DNA of 64,000 nucleotides from the NCBI RefSeq assembly GCF_008831285.2, contig NC_045140.1, positions 26,368,131-26,432,130 of the forward strand, written 5' to 3'. The stretch is from Nymphaea colorata (taxonomy: Eukaryota; Streptophyta; Magnoliopsida; Nymphaeales; Nymphaeaceae). The position numbers were made by a program, and so were the translations under genes. Position 1 is the stretch's first letter. The number at the start of each line of letters is the position of its first letter. Positions 11,034 through 24,595 of the stretch are shown piece by piece. Below the pieces are notes generated by a model. That model ran no database searches. It saw nothing but the letters and a program-made list of their open reading frames with translations, and was not told the origin of the DNA.

Positions 11034-14000
11034 ATGATTTCGAGGAGGCTCGTGCTCTTCTTACTCTTCATCACCGTCGTCTCTCCTTTAGTGCTCTTCA
11101 CGGAGAGATTAGGGACGTTCACTACCTCTTCCGGTGAGTGAAATGACCGAGATGTGCAGAAATCGCGTAAAAGTAGCGAGCTTTCTAGCGCATTAACGAG
11201 CCTTAGGCGGTTGTCTTTCACTTTCTTTGTGATTGTTACCTTGTTCTGCGTCTGTTCTCTCATGGAGCTGCCTTTTTCTGTATCTTCTCCGAGAGATTAA
11301 GTTGGTCTAGCAGTTGTTTTGCTGAGGAATCGTCGTGGATCTGAGGGCATGTGATGAAATTGGAGGTTTTGGTTGGAATTTAGCAGGTTTTAGGTCACAT
11401 TCTTTAGTCCTTGCTTAATCATTTCGTTTTTTTTTTGTTTGTGGTTTTTTTATTTATTTCTGCTGCAGAAATTTCGAATTTCTGGAAGGGGTTTTAGTGA
11501 TTGACACAGCGAGGCATAAAATGTGATTCAATTAAAATACCGAACTTTTCCTCTCTCTTGTCTGTTTGTTGTTTAGCTAGTTTACTAAAAAGTTCGTTTT
11601 TTTTTTTGAATTTTCGTTTTCTAAAATTTCATTGTATTGTCCCTTTGAGTGAAACAATAACTTCATCGAGACTTGATTTTCATACGATCTTGTGGTATTT
11701 TTACGCGTCCTGAGTGGCCTAACAGAATAAGCTTTTTTGAATTTTCTTGTTCAAAAGGAAATGGAGAGAGAAACCCTGATAAATCGCTTATTTTTCCTTT
11801 TTTTTTTTTGAAATGGTCTCTTAGCGTTCACGCTTCTTCTTCCAACTTTCGTCATGTCCATCGACCTTTTTCTTTTCTTGTAGACAATTTTTCTCCGTTC
11901 CTTTTGAAAATTGACTTTCCCCTTCTAATATTCGCTCTCTCTCTCTCTCTCTTTTTTTCTGATTCAATTTTGGGAAAGCTTGACAAACATTGTCGGTCAT
12001 TGTTGAAATTTAGATCTTTTAATGTAGCAATTTATTTTTTCTCTTTTAATTTTGGTTCATTGTAGAAGTATGTGGGACCTTGGTCTGTGTGCTCTCTGCT
12101 TTAAATGAACTAGATGAATATTTCAAGTGGTTTTTTTTTTGCTGAGTAAGCATTTTCATGCAATTTGTTTGTTCAGCTTGATTTGTAGTCTCTTTTATGA
12201 TTTTATTCCGTTGTAATCTACTAGTTTGTTTCTATTTTCTCAACAAAGATGTGGTTCTTTTCTATCTTGCATTTTTCAGGGATGCTATAACAAATTCTTG
12301 TTTGCCATCTCGTTCAAAAAGTTAATGTGCTTCTTTTTTTTTTTTCCCCCGCTCATTTTTTCAGCTAATGAGGGATTTGGTGAAGAGATCTCTACGGTGG
12401 TAAGTCCACGTTGTACTAGCTTTCATTTTTACCTTATTATGAGCTTTTGATCAGTCTTTTGAGGCATATATGCAAATCCAATATTGTTTTTCCTTTTAAC
12501 TGAATTTTCAGAGCTTTGGGAGCGAGACTGACAAACTGAACGCAGTACAACAGGTAGTTCTTTTATAGATTTTTCTCCACAGTGCTGTTTGAAACCATCT
12601 TCACTGGCTCAATTCCCATTTTGTTGTGATGCAGGAGTCCCCAAATAAGGTGAAGGAGCCAATTGGAATTGTTTACCTGGAGAACTCTGGTGAATCCTTG
12701 TTGAAATCTAAGGAGAACTTGGTGGAAAATGGTATATTTCACATTGTAATTTATTTATGGATTCTGTCAATATAATCATCGAGAAAGAGGTTTTTCCTTT
12801 GCATTGTTTTGTGTTCATTTTGTTTTTCAATTTGTAGATTCTTCTTTAGGCAATACAGGGGAGCACAAATCTAGGGTTTTATCTGCTGCTGATGATGATG
12901 TTCAATCAGGAGGAAACACCAGTGAAGGTGGAGATCACATCGAGCAAGTGACAACTAAAAGCAATGAGAATGCTCATATTGAACAAGTGACTGATCAAGT
13001 TGAGAGAGAAAAAGATGAGAATGGAGAAGAATCAGATGAAGCTGCAGAAATTAATGAAGAAAGTAAAGCATTGGAAGAGAAGAAAGTAAACGAGGACGTC
13101 ACTTCTGGGGATAAAGAAGAAAACAAAGAGGAGGTAGCGACGGTTCATGTTCTTCCCACCGTGCAGAAAGTGGAACAGACAGCCGAAACCACACCTGTAG
13201 AAATGGTAAATGTGATATGATTTGCCTTCATAAGGATTTCTGTATCAGTATCTTCTTTCTCCAGTTTCTAAAAGAGGTCGTTTAGAGTATGTTGAATCCT
13301 GATTGCTGGAAGATGGCCAGCCGAATACACATTATGATAATAAAATTGTTGGACTACATATACAGCCTTATATCGACTGTATTCTCAAGTCCATAGCGAG
13401 GGTTGCTGTGGATAAATACTCCTTATCCTCCCTTTTGTATGAACATGATGTGGATCAGAGAGCACATTGTTCTTCTTTGTATTGCTGTGGAACAAGGAAA
13501 ATGTGACCATCCTCTAGTAAAAAGATATGCGTATATCAAAGTAAGATTAATAACAATAGTTGCATTGTTTTGATGGGATCTAGGTATTTGACTTATTTAT
13601 CTTCCTAAATTGGCACACTTGTCAACTCACATTTCTTGTTGACATGCATGTTTGGTTTCTTTGAAGACTTGTTCCTGCTTTCTCTTTGGAGATGACTCTT
13701 TTTCCTTTCCATGATCTATTCTGTAAAGATAAACTTGAAAATTGCACTTTTTGTTATCTTCTCGTCTCTTCTGATAATCTTGGAATATCTGGCATGATTC
13801 TAGAAATATCAGTTTGAAACCTGTTTTGTTTTCATCTAAATCTTTCTTAAAAAGTGTACCCTAAATGAGATTTCCCAGACATATGGATGCTTGTGCTTGC
13901 TCATCTTCCTCTGTGATCAGGAACTGGGAAGAGGAGACTGGCTTCCCCTCATCTTCTTGAATAAGCAGTCTTGCATTATATGATGATTCTTTTTCTTAGC

Positions 14001-15923
14001 ATAGGTTGGTCTAAACTGAGTTAAACACCGGATGATGAGAGTGTGTCATGGTTTTCTTACTTTGCTAACAACAATCATCAACTCATCATTGTAGCAGGAA
14101 GAGAAGAGAAAGGAGGGGCCTCGCGGAAGAGGATCTAGGAAGGTTATTGATGAAAGACAAAGCAATCCCCCACCTATGCCAGACTTTCGAGTTCGGCAAA
14201 TGAGAGATCAGTTGATCAGGGCAAGGGTTTATCAAAGTCTTGGACCAATTCGAAACAACCCTCACTTCATTAGAGAGCTCAGACTAAGGGTAAGAGAAGT
14301 TCAGCGTGCACTTGGTGATGCAACAAGAGATTCTCAACTACCGAGGAAGTAAGTTGGTCTTTTGTGCCATGTTGGCAAATGCAGTTCATCGTTAAGTATA
14401 TCTTTATGTTCCTGGGAAATAGAGAGTTTCTTCCTTAATTGAAGTAATAATGTTTTTGTTTGTAGTGCCAATGATAAAACGAAGGCAATGGAGCAGACTC
14501 TGGCCAAGGCGAAGCAGATCCAAGATGATTGTTCTACTGTTGTGAAAAAACTCCGAGCTATTCTTCAATCTACAGAAGAGCAGCTACGAGCACATAAAAA
14601 ACAGGCTATGTTTTTAACTCAGCTTGCTGCAAAAACTCTTCCAAAAGGTCTCCACTGTCTCCCACTTCGTCTCTCTACAGAATATTACTCATTAAACTCA
14701 AGCCAGCGGGAATTCCCTAACCAAGAGAAGCTAGAAGATGCCAAGCTTTACCATTATGCATTATTCTCAGACAACATATTGGCAGCCTCTGTGGTCGTGA
14801 ACTCAACTATAACTCATGCTAAGGTAATAACAGAGAGTTCTTGGTATCTTCGGGCATGCAAAATTGTTTTTGTAATGATGTGGATTGAGGGAGAACCAAT
14901 TTCTAAGTTTCGACAAGATGATGCAGGTTTTCTTTCTTTTGCAGGAGCCAGAGAAACATGTTTTCCATGTTGTCACTGATAAGCTAAACTATGCTGCCAT
15001 GAGGATGTGGTTTCTGGCTAATCCCCCTGGGAAGGCCACCATTCAGGTCCAAAGTGTTGATGAATTTACATGGTTGAATGCTAGTTACAGCCCAGTTCTC
15101 AAGCAACTTGGTTCTTCATCCATGATTGATTATTACTTCAGAACTCATCGTGCAAATTCTGATTCGAACTTGAAGTTTCGCAATCCAAAGTACCTTTCAA
15201 TACTGAACCATCTTCGATTCTATCTACCTGAGATCTTTCCGAAACTCCAGAAGGTGCTTTTCTTGGATGATGATATTGTTGTTCGGAAGGATCTGTCTGC
15301 ACTTTGGGCAATTGACATGAAAGGCATGATAAATGGGGCAGTAGAAACATGTCAAGAGAGCTTCCATCGGTTTGACAGATATCTGAACTTTTCAAACCCC
15401 CTAATTGCTAAGAACTTCAACCCTCGGGCTTGCGGATGGGCATATGGCATGAACATGTTTGACTTGGAAGAATGGAAGAAGCAGAAAATAACGGAGGTGT
15501 ATCATTCATGGCAGAAGTTGGTAAGAGACTTGGTTTCACTGTAAAATCCATTAATGTCTAATATGTAATTTGTAGCCTAATCTGATCCTAACCAAAAGAA
15601 GAGGAATTATATTAAGATGATCTCATGAAATGATTTGATGTCTGCAGAATCATGACAGGCAACTGTGGAAACTAGGGACCTTGCCACCTGGTTTGATAAC
15701 ATTCTGGAAGAGAACCTTTCCGCTGGACAAGTCATGGCATGTTCTTGGCCTTGGTTATAATCCAAATGTTGATCAAAAGGAAATTGAGCATGCGGCAGTC
15801 ATACACTACAATGGAAACATGAAGCCCTGGCTCGAGATTGGCATGCCGAGATACCGCCACTATTGGTCCAAGCATGTTGATTATGACCAAGTATATCTTC
15901 GGGAATGCAACATCAACCCATGA
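11034..15923 (+). CDS. GAUT4: Galacturonosyltransferase GAUT4-type (GT8), 9 exons, 700 aa
   Basis: Exons: 11034-11133, 12365-12399, 12512-12553, 12635-12731, 12838-13205, 14098-14348, 14466-14823, 14945-15520, 15648-15923. All junctions are GT-AG and phases join without a stop (2103 nt). GAUT enzymes move galacturonic acid from UDP-GalA onto homogalacturonan in the Golgi lumen. Residues 4-24 are a hydrophobic signal anchor (type II topology). Residues about 90-215 are a very acidic, Glu-rich stem. The GT8 domain runs from about residue 360, with the metal-binding aspartate triplet in LFLDDDIVV (Asp 525-527), HLRFYLPE near 507, and the C-terminal HYNGNMKPW box at 662-670 ending in CNINP. C-terminal wording matches GAUT4 rather than GAUT3 or GAUT1 as I know them. 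Arabidopsis GAUT4 is about 616 aa. The excess is mostly the acidic exon 5. Confidence 0.93.
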
Positions 15924-16250
15924 GACGTAGCCAACCACAATTCTTGGTTACTTCGGCCACGCATGTCTTCGGGAATGCAGCGTCGTCCCCAAGGTATCAT
16001 GGATTCTTTTAGATTGTTGTGGCACCAAAGACGCATAACTTTGCAGGTTTGGTTCCCTTGTGCATATTTGAGAAATGAGAGCTTTAGTTCAACATCTTTT
16101 GTTTTTTCTAGTCCTTCTCTTGCAGATTCCATTTATTGAGTGTATCTACAGCCTTTACTGGTAATTCGATCTAATCTTTATGTATTTTTTTTTCTCTTTT
16201 TACCCCTTCCTGGAATTGAGATGAGATTAACAGTTGTTTAGAATTGAATT
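15924..16250 (+). other. Probable 3' UTR of GAUT4
   Basis: Sequence immediately after the TGA, T-rich, with no other gene. The first 70 bases contain a small imperfect direct repeat around CTTCGGGAATGCA (one copy is the last coding codons at 15898, the other at 15968). The end of the transcript cannot be placed. Confidence 0.3.
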
Positions 16251-16330
16251 TGTGGGATTTACTGTAGTCCTGCGCCCTGCTCTTGGTTCCGTAGGCTGTG
16301 TTTGGACCCGTGCAGTTTGTAAAATCTTAC

Positions 16331-16480
16331 ACCATGACCCAATTGTAGGTTAAAAGTTCTTTTTACTTTGGGTAAAGGTGCTCGGATTTCTTAGGATGAA
16401 CCGACACCATGACCCAATTGTAGGTTAAAAATCCTTTTTACTTTGGGTAAAGGTGCTCAGATTTCTTAGGATGAACCGAA
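16331..16480 (+). repeat. Tandem duplication, 75-bp unit
   Basis: Two adjacent near-identical 75-base units, the first beginning ACCATGACCCAATTGTAGG at 16331 and the second at 16406, differing at only a few positions. It is a recent local duplication downstream of GAUT4 and is not coding. Confidence 0.9.
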
Positions 16481-16629
16481 AACTCGTTTACTCAGGTCCG
16501 GTTTGTAATTGATGTTCTCGACGGCAATCGATGCTAACTTTACTCTGTTTACTGGTATTGCTCCCTAAATACTGAATTATGTATTTTATTTAGTGGCGTT
16601 GATTGAACTGTGTCCATATACTTGGTTCT

Positions 16630-16632
<3 letters not shown>

Positions 16633-16679
<47 letters not shown>

Positions 16680-16690
16680 ACACACACATT
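16633..16690. repeat. (CT)n(CA)n microsatellite
   Basis: About 16 CT repeats run directly into CA repeats. Confidence 0.95.
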
Positions 16691-19600
16691 TCAGAACGGT
16701 CCAATTCTGCTACCAAAGTTGATTATTTATTATGGAAGGTACCAAATGTCAATATATTATTTATTCCAGCATATGTCGGGATATATATCGAGGCGTCGGT
16801 ACTAGACCACCAAAACTTCCAGCCATGCATTCATTTCACCTGCCATCACGGCACATGCTTGTGGGTCCTGAAGTTAAGACTATGAAACCTTTCACGTCTA
16901 ACAACTCTCCACTTTCGCCCTTATTTCATTGGTCCACATTACTTGTGCCTGTGCCCATAAAAATTTTAAATCTCAAAGGGTGAATATGGAGATTGTGGAA
17001 GGGATGTTAATTTAACGGTCATAAATGCGAAAGTTGGTGCCGTCAATCTCTAACAGCTGGTGGTGTTCCTCCTTTGAAATTTTCAGTCTCTGCTTAGACG
17101 GCTTCTTCTTTCATTGTTGGATCCTTTACTGTTTCTGTTTCTATTGTATCTTGTGTCACCTTCCAATTCCCATTTTTAGCGTTTTGTTCACAATCTTGCC
17201 GGCCAGAGTTATTGGTGACAGGCAAGCACTTGGTACAAGCATTCCAGATTGGGCCAGGTTATGGGCGAGTAGCTACAAAAATTATTGTATGGATCACAGC
17301 TATAGATGGCCCATCTGCTTTGGTTGCAAATTGGCCGGATTGGGTAAAAGATGATTTTGTCACTTTTTGTATTGATTCCTACCGTCTTGTTCTTGTCTTA
17401 TTTCTGTGAATTTAAAATCTTTTAAAGGCAACGTCGCGCATCTTCTTTTCCTATAGTTTGATGTTAAGATATTGTCTTGAATGTCAAGTAAGACCTCTTA
17501 ATGTTTGGGTGGTTCTTTTCAGATGTAAAGCCTCTTAAAGACCGTCTTCTAGAAATGTGTGCTGAAATGTTGTTTGAGCTTCGGTTCATGCCCTCGCCAT
17601 TAACAGCCATGTTCGATTATTCAAGTCAAATTAAGTTAAATAACGATGAATACTCTATTCTTTAGATTAAGGGATTCGAAAATGTCATGGTCGCTGCCGA
17701 AACGGCATGCAGTTGGTCATATACAACGGGTCTTTTTCTGTACAGCATCTCTCTGCTGCATCAAAGATAAAAAGCCATTGGCTACCGCGGTCAAATTCAG
17801 CTGTGTTACGTAAACGCGTCTCCGAGCAAAATGGCCTTGGAAACCAAATGAAAATCTTTCAGTTGACGATTTACTTAGTTAGTTCATTAGGATTTCTTCC
17901 TTTCTGGGGGGTTTGTCTGGTTTTGCTTCGTAGGGTCCACATGGGGGAGAGCAACTAAACAAATTTAATGGGGGAGAGCGACTAAACAAATTTAGTAGGG
18001 GAGAGATAAGACTGATGGTAGGATCTGGTGGACAGCTGTGCCCCGGCTGTACATCTATCAATGGAGATTCGAGGCAGCAAATGTTATGTCACATGAGGAA
18101 AAGGCTAACAAGGACCACATGTGCTCTCTCTCTCTCTCTCTCGGGTCTCCCTTCTTTCTTTCTCCTGTTCCTTTTCCGATTGTCTTCTTTCTTTCTTTCA
18201 AGGAAATTTTCTTTGAAACCTACCTGTCGTCTTGTAATTTTCTCCAAATTTTTAATAATAAGAATTATATTTTATGCAAACTGTACATTAAGAACAAACT
18301 AAAAGTAATACTACAATATTGGAAAAGCTGCCGCTGCTTCTTTCTTTATTTTAACAGTTATGTAAGCAAAATCAGAAAAACACAAGGTGTGTTCTTGATC
18401 AGACGCATGCCAAAATGGCATTTTCGAGGTAAAACTTTTTTTTTTCCCCCTGATTGAAAAATGGCGGTTTCAGGAAATCCTATAAAAATAAATTAAAATA
18501 ATAGTTTTTAGTTCTAACAAAAAAATGACCTCTTCAAGGTATCCAGACGCCTCGGAGGCCAAATTAATCCCGTGATCACCTCAGAGCTGCAACGGCTCCT
18601 CCGCACCCTGGGTGGAGCGTGGGCCCGGGGTTCATAACTGTCAGATCGCCTTTCTGTTTTTGGCTTTCGTGCCGACTCTTTTTGCGATTTCTAACAGATA
18701 CAAAAGCGTATACCGAATGATTGCGTTGGGTATTCTGGATTGGGGACCCGGATCCGGATCCGAACCCCGCAGGCCATGGCCTCGAACTTGAGGCCCTCAA
18801 CACGTGTCAGAAATGGATCCTGGATCCTAAGCTTGGTTTAATCGATAAGAGTCCAACCCAAGTTTCATTCCGGAACACTATTCTAAGCATTCTTGTTGGC
18901 TTCCGTCGCCCTACGTTTTGAAAAGCTAAATTTACTGGAGGGAAGTTTTAAAATTTGCCATTCGATGCTTTGAATTTAGAAAAATTGCATTATGCACCTC
19001 TCAAAATAAAAATGCAGGTGATCCAATGAGCATCCTAAAACATTTTTCTTCGCCATCGGATTCGTGGGTTTGGAACGTATGAGCTCGAGATGATTGGAAG
19101 ATTTCAGCTCCACTACACACACACACACACATAATGTTTGCAACCACACATAAAAAAGAAAAGAAGCAGCTGATTTATTTAAAATCAAAGTGCCCCTCTC
19201 ACGATTTAGAGCAAAGCCCATGGTTTATTTTGATGGCTTCGATGTGTGATTTGATCAACCCACCAGATTTGATGCGGACGTATGATTTGATCAAAATCAC
19301 GGTGTTACAGATTCAAAAACGAGCAGGTCGTGCTTTGGAAGAGGCTATTTCAGGAAGAGAGGGCATAGTCATATTTTCTACAACCAAATTTTCTACAGAT
19401 CTTCTCATCCATTCAAGCTGTATCAGTAACTCCTACATGCTACCGACATATAATATGCTGCAAGCAAGCCATGCTTAGGCAGTTTAACAGTCCTTAAACT
19501 CGGTTTAAATAGGTCTCCTTTTGCTTTATTGTTTTTCTTCATTGGACAACAAGGATCAACCTATTGATAGAATCGTATTTTTCATGTCTCTCTTTGCAAT

Positions 19601-19900
19601 CCCATCCTTGCTATTAGATGGCTTAGACCTGCAGATTATATCAGCTGTATATAATATGTCATATTATTGAATCTACTGGGACTACATGCAGAATTGCATC
19701 TTGAATCCCCTCCCTCTCTCCCCCCTCTCTCTCTCTCTCTCTAACTCTCTAGCCCGCTAGACAAAGCTTAGATGAAAATTCTGGCCACTAGATTGCTTTT
19801 TCTTATTGTATGGCTTGAATAGAGACGTTACAGAAGGAAATAATGTGAATAATCAGAAGAAGATATGATACACATCATATGAGAGCTTTTTGTCATACAG
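16691..19900. other. Intergenic region, no gene supported
   Basis: Contains CT tracts (18121-18142, 19720-19742), an ACAC tract at 19115-19131 and short unrelated frames. The longest frames (17025-17354, 18038-18457, 19134-19478) show no family motif and no coherent splicing. A GGATCCGGATCCG palindromic cluster at 18749-18761 is probably repeat-derived. Confidence 0.45.
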
Positions 19901-19913
19901 AGAAGCTGGTCAT

Positions 19914-22406
19914 TTACTCTTTCCACACGGGGAGAATGCCTTGTGCAGCTAACCTTTTCTCCACCCAAAAGATAACATGTTTGGCGGTGATTTTTTTTTC
20001 ATCAACCAGAAATGGTTCCACAGTGCTAGGTCCTGATCCATATGAGGACAATGAGAACCCTTTGGGACCTGCCATTAACAACACAAGTATTAGGTAAAAA
20101 CAGACTGTGCATGGGCATGGCTCGTGTAGATTGAACAATATATGCTCTACGTTCTTTTCTCTTTTGAGTTTTGGCACCGTGACTGTGCTCCCCAGGCAGC
20201 CTCTTGTTCATATGCACCAGTTTAACATTGGCAAACATTTAACGTCAGTAGGAATCCTAGAGATACAAGTTTTCCATTTGTGGCTTTACTTTTGATAACA
20301 TCTGCAGAATTCCTAAGAATCCGCTAAACTTCGCCGTGGCAGTCACAGTGAGCTGGTCCAAGTGAAAGTTTCACAGGTTCAGGGGGCTTCCACCCAAGAA
20401 TTTTAAATCCTGGGGGAAAGCAACCGCAGGTTAACCAAACCAGAAGGTCTCTCACCCTGTGCACAATTTGTTCTAGAAAAAGAGTTCATCCCTGCACATG
20501 AAATTCAGCCTTATGTAGGCCACTCATGTGAATCGATACTGAAAGCACCTTGCTACTGTTTGGCCTTGATAAAGAAGGCTCCTCCGCCTATGGTGAGAGT
20601 AGGGACAGGCAGCATGCTGCTATAAACAGCTTGCAGTGTTAGCTGGGATTCAACTAATTTATGCAGGGAGGTTTAGTTGTCAGTTGTCACGTGGTGAAAC
20701 TTTTAGGACCAAGCTCCTGAAGGAAGAAGACATTGCCGAGAAGCCTTTTCCAATCACAATTAACACCATTGTTTTCTCGTTCCTGTGTCTTCCTTTCATA
20801 TACACGCTTGGGGACCTGAATCATTAAAGCTATTTCATCTCCTCTAGGCTACAGCTCATCATAACCTTCTTCCTTGGTCTTTTATCATTCTTCCTAGCAA
20901 TCAACAACCTCAGGACTTCCCATCTGAACTCTTCTTGTTCAGAGAAAATTCTACGCGACATCAACGGAAAGAAAATAATTTGTGCTTAATCCAATATATA
21001 GAGAAAGCCATTGCCTTACTTTTTCTGTAAAGCCTTTTTGTTGTCCCTCTGCCAAGTCTAAACCCCCCCTGAACCGTATTGCTTGATATTCAACTCTACT
21101 AGGTCGTCTTCCTAAACTTAATTCAGTGTGCCCTTCCATGGAGTACCATGGTTTTCTTTTGACTGTGCCCTCTCAAACATTGTCATCCAACTTCTACTGA
21201 AGATGTGCAGGTCTTTTGTGGTTCGACCACTCTTCAGTTAATTGGACATGGAGCATCATTTTGGCATGGAGTCTCTTGCAGAAAATTTTGCAAGGTTATC
21301 CTGTCTTGAACAGAAGAGCCAAGATTCACGTCCAATAACTCCAGCTGAAAGAGGTGGCTTGGCGACTGCATTGACAGTCATTATAACTGGTATACTGTGG
21401 AATGTGGCAGCAGGGCTGTTTTGCATCTTCTAGTTGTCTGTGATGACTCTTGTCTGCATAAGTCATTGGACTTCTGGTTCAATGATGCTTTGTTTGTGCT
21501 GTATAGTTTTTGTGTCCTGCTGGACACTTTTGTGGTTCTTGTTTTTGGACTCTTCATTCTTTAATTCGTTCCGTATTCCTTTTTTGTCTATAATGATCTT
21601 GGGGACAACCCAGCATATTTTTATCAAGGAAACGTTTACATGCAACTCATGGCTACTCGTTAACTAGCGTAAGTACATAAAGATGCAAGTCATTAGTTGC
21701 CTACAGAGAGAAAGGGGAAGGGAGAGAGAAAGAGAGAGTGTTACCTATAAGACCACCACTGGGGAAGAAAGCCCAGAAGGTATATGGCACACCATTCTTC
21801 ACAAACGAACCCTCCAACTATTAAGAAAAATAATACCACCGTCAAGATGGCTAAAACACACAATCGAGAGAACGAAAATACCGAGAAAACAAACATCAAG
21901 CTACCTGATTGTCATGAAATAACAGCTCCAAGTCCGAGAGCTCCTTCTCGGCCTGAAGGATCGCTCTGAGCGGAGGAATTACTTCCTCCGCCATGAGCTC
22001 GGGCAGGGGTTTCGTCGGAGTCTTAGCAGGAGGGGCACGCTTCGGCTTCTGCGGAGCTTCTTTTGGGGCTTCAGGTTTCTCTTCCTTCACCTCAGCTACT
22101 GAATTACTCAAAATCACCGAAATTGTCAGGGGCAATCTTTAGAAAACAGCAACGGCTTATGCATATTCCTGTCACCTTACCCGTTGAGGCCGCAGAGGAT
22201 TCTTGCTGAATGGCAGAGCATACGAAGGCCTCCGTGCGAATCCGCCGGCGGGAAACCACCAAAGGTCTTCCGACGGTTGGGGGTCCCTTGCATCGCTGGT
22301 CTTCGAATGATGTGAAACAGGGAGGAGTCGGCGGAAAACCGGTCGCTCTTCCGAGCTTGGTGCATCTTAAAGAGGGAGAATGGATGTTTATTGAATGAGT
22401 AGCCAT
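19914..22406 (-). CDS. Proline-rich plastid-targeted protein, 4 exons, 215 aa
   Basis: Exons in transcript order: 22181-22406, 21905-22098, 21745-21817, 19914-20068. All junctions are GT-AG, phases fit, total 648 nt. Residues 1-~65 look like a plastid transit peptide (Ser/Thr/Arg-rich, few acidic residues, Val-Cys-Ser-Ala near the end). A Pro/Lys/Glu stretch follows at about 83-106, then a helical acidic segment. The last third contains TFWAFFPSGG, GPKGFSLSSYGS and FWVEKRLAAQG, ending VWKE. I recognise this C-terminal pattern as conserved among plant nuclear genes for chloroplast proteins. The best name I can suggest is the proline-rich MPH1 type linked to photosystem II maintenance, but that is from memory and uncertain, since no obvious membrane helix is seen here. 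Intron 3 is long (1.7 kb). Confidence 0.75.
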
Positions 22407-22507
22407 CGGTTGGCAGCTTTACGCCGGGAAATCAAGTCAGAAATGCAGAGGTTGTTCTTAGTCTTGTGATTACAGTAGCGCCTGTTGCTGGTGAAAATTG
22501 GGTCGTT

Positions 22508-22535
22508 CCCTCTCTCTCTCTCTCTCTCTCTCTCT
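22508..22535 (-). repeat. GA microsatellite upstream of the plastid-protein gene
   Basis: CT repeats on the plus strand, GA on the coding strand, about 100 bases before the ATG at 22406. It probably lies in the leader or core promoter, as GAGA tracts often do in plants. Confidence 0.6.
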
Positions 22536-22599
22536 AGGGAAAAGAGACCAACGAGAGGCCTGGGTTCCACTGAGAACGCCATCCTCTAAACATATTCTG

Positions 22600-24590
22600 T
22601 GGCCCTCCTTTTCCATTCCATCTGTTGCAATTTGAACTTTTGAGGTGGATTTTAGTTGTTACAGTCGGCTGTATATCCTTCGATGGAGATACATGGTACA
22701 GAACCTTGTGTTGACTCGCTGATTGTTGTGTTTAGCTTCGGAAAATTTTCTCCTTACCACAACTGGACTGTATTGTTCCACTTTTAATCGAAATTAACGT
22801 TTGATCTTAATTTTTTTTTTTAATTTTACCATCATGCAGATATGCTTACTACTGAATGAGTTATCTCTTCTCTTTCGATACCATTAAGAAGCAGGCATCG
22901 CCATAGCCAGCTGCATGTTGGCAGGCCTTTAGTTGCGGAGACCCGAGTCCATTCGCCTTCATGCTTCTGCTACAGCCACACTTCCTTCTTTCTCCATGCC
23001 GACCACCACCATTAGCAACCATAATCATCGATGACAGCCCGTTTCTTAGACTGCAGAGCAGATCACTCGGTGTTTTTACATCGCGGAAATCAGGTTGCTT
23101 GAACTATCATCTTCTTGTTAAGGAGCAAGCACGTGGACCCTAGTGCAAGTTACGTATAACACTTGATCACATGATAACACTTGATCACATGTTCTTCTTT
23201 TTCCTTTAATTACTCCAATGTCTAGTCCCACCCAAAATGGCATAGTAGCGACCGGTAAAAGTTGATAATATTAGGATAAGTGTTAATTGTCAAAATTGCA
23301 AATGGTAGACGTGCAATCCTCTGGTTTACTATTTCTCATCCAAATCCTAAAGCAGTTCGGAATGGAAAGCAGCAAGGGACAGAAGAGCTTCAGTCTCTTT
23401 GGAGAATCTGCCTGGTCACTCTAGTTCTCTAAGCAAAGTATGAATGAAAATTGATCAGATTTCGCCCGTCCGTGCTCTCAAAATCAAATCCGTTACCAAA
23501 AAAAAAAAAGAAGGAAAAGATCATAAACATTTATCTTAATCGTCTATATCCCTAGTTCAGGTTTTTGTTTTTTAGAGTGGCCACTTTATCTTTGCAGCAG
23601 GCAGGTTTATTGTGAGAGAGAACTTGTGTTCAATGTAGTCAATATTGGTATCAGCGTCATGTGTGCATACTGTCTTCATCTCGTATAGGAAGCTTAATTG
23701 AAAAAGGTTAAATACTTTTAATTATTTTAGGAATAAACGGTAAATAAAGACTCATTTTGGGCATGCAATTAATTGACTTGAAAATAAAAATTGAAAAAAT
23801 GAACCAACATCGGCCATAAACTGTATCGGCAAAAGGCCAATCCCTCCAAGATCGTTACGGCTGATCTCAAATCTCCGGTGATTTCAGATCATGTGGCCAC
23901 GGACTGCATTGGATATTAATGGGATTACATTGGATATTAATGCAGGAGATAATAGAAGCAAGATAGCTGCGGATATTCATGATGATTTAGGAAAGATTCA
24001 TCCAAGGAAGAGTGCGTTGGTTATTAAAACAGAAGGCAGTGATCCAGAAAGGCAACAACCTAACAAAGCAAGTCAATCCAAACTGACAATATTAAGGATT
24101 TTTGTACAGCTCATAAGAACAATTACGATAAGGATGTAATCTCTCCTAAGATCAAGAAAAAGTCTAAGGTGTAAGCATTATAACTAGTGGAAAAACCTCT
24201 CCACCATACACGGTGGAAGGATGTGGACGTAGGTGAATTTACACCCAACCACGTAAAATCTTATTTTTCTTCTTCCTTAGTTCCTCTTTTTCACAACGGC
24301 AAGGTACTTCTGTTGGCCTTTGTCAAGAAAGATTGCTCAGATAACTTCTGTCCACTGGTACAAAAAAAAGGTAAAATGTTTGCAGGAAAAGGGATTTCTT
24401 GGCTTGAACTTTTCATACATTTTAATATTTTATGCAATCCAGAGTTTTGCTCATGATGCTACGATATCAGCTATTAGCTCTCATTTTACAGGGCTAAACA
24501 ATTAGTTCATGGTGCAGTATTTTCTCCTCTTATTGTTTGGATTGAGCAACTTGCTAGGAACAGACCCAACGGCTACCATTAACATCAAAC
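22600..24590. other. Intergenic, no gene supported
   Basis: No coherent exons. A short direct repeat of about 18 bp (AACACTTGATCACATG) sits at 23158-23191. The 82-89 codon plus-strand frames at 23.9-24.5 kb lack family signatures. Confidence 0.45.
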
Positions 24591-24595
24591 AAACA

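Noticed and set aside
13303-13506. 67-codon frame between GAUT4 exons 5 and 6
   Set aside because: Lies in an intron, lacks any family feature.
17025-17409. Overlapping plus frames of 109 and 65 codons
   Set aside because: Both are hydrophobic or Trp-rich chance frames in T-rich DNA without homologous pattern.
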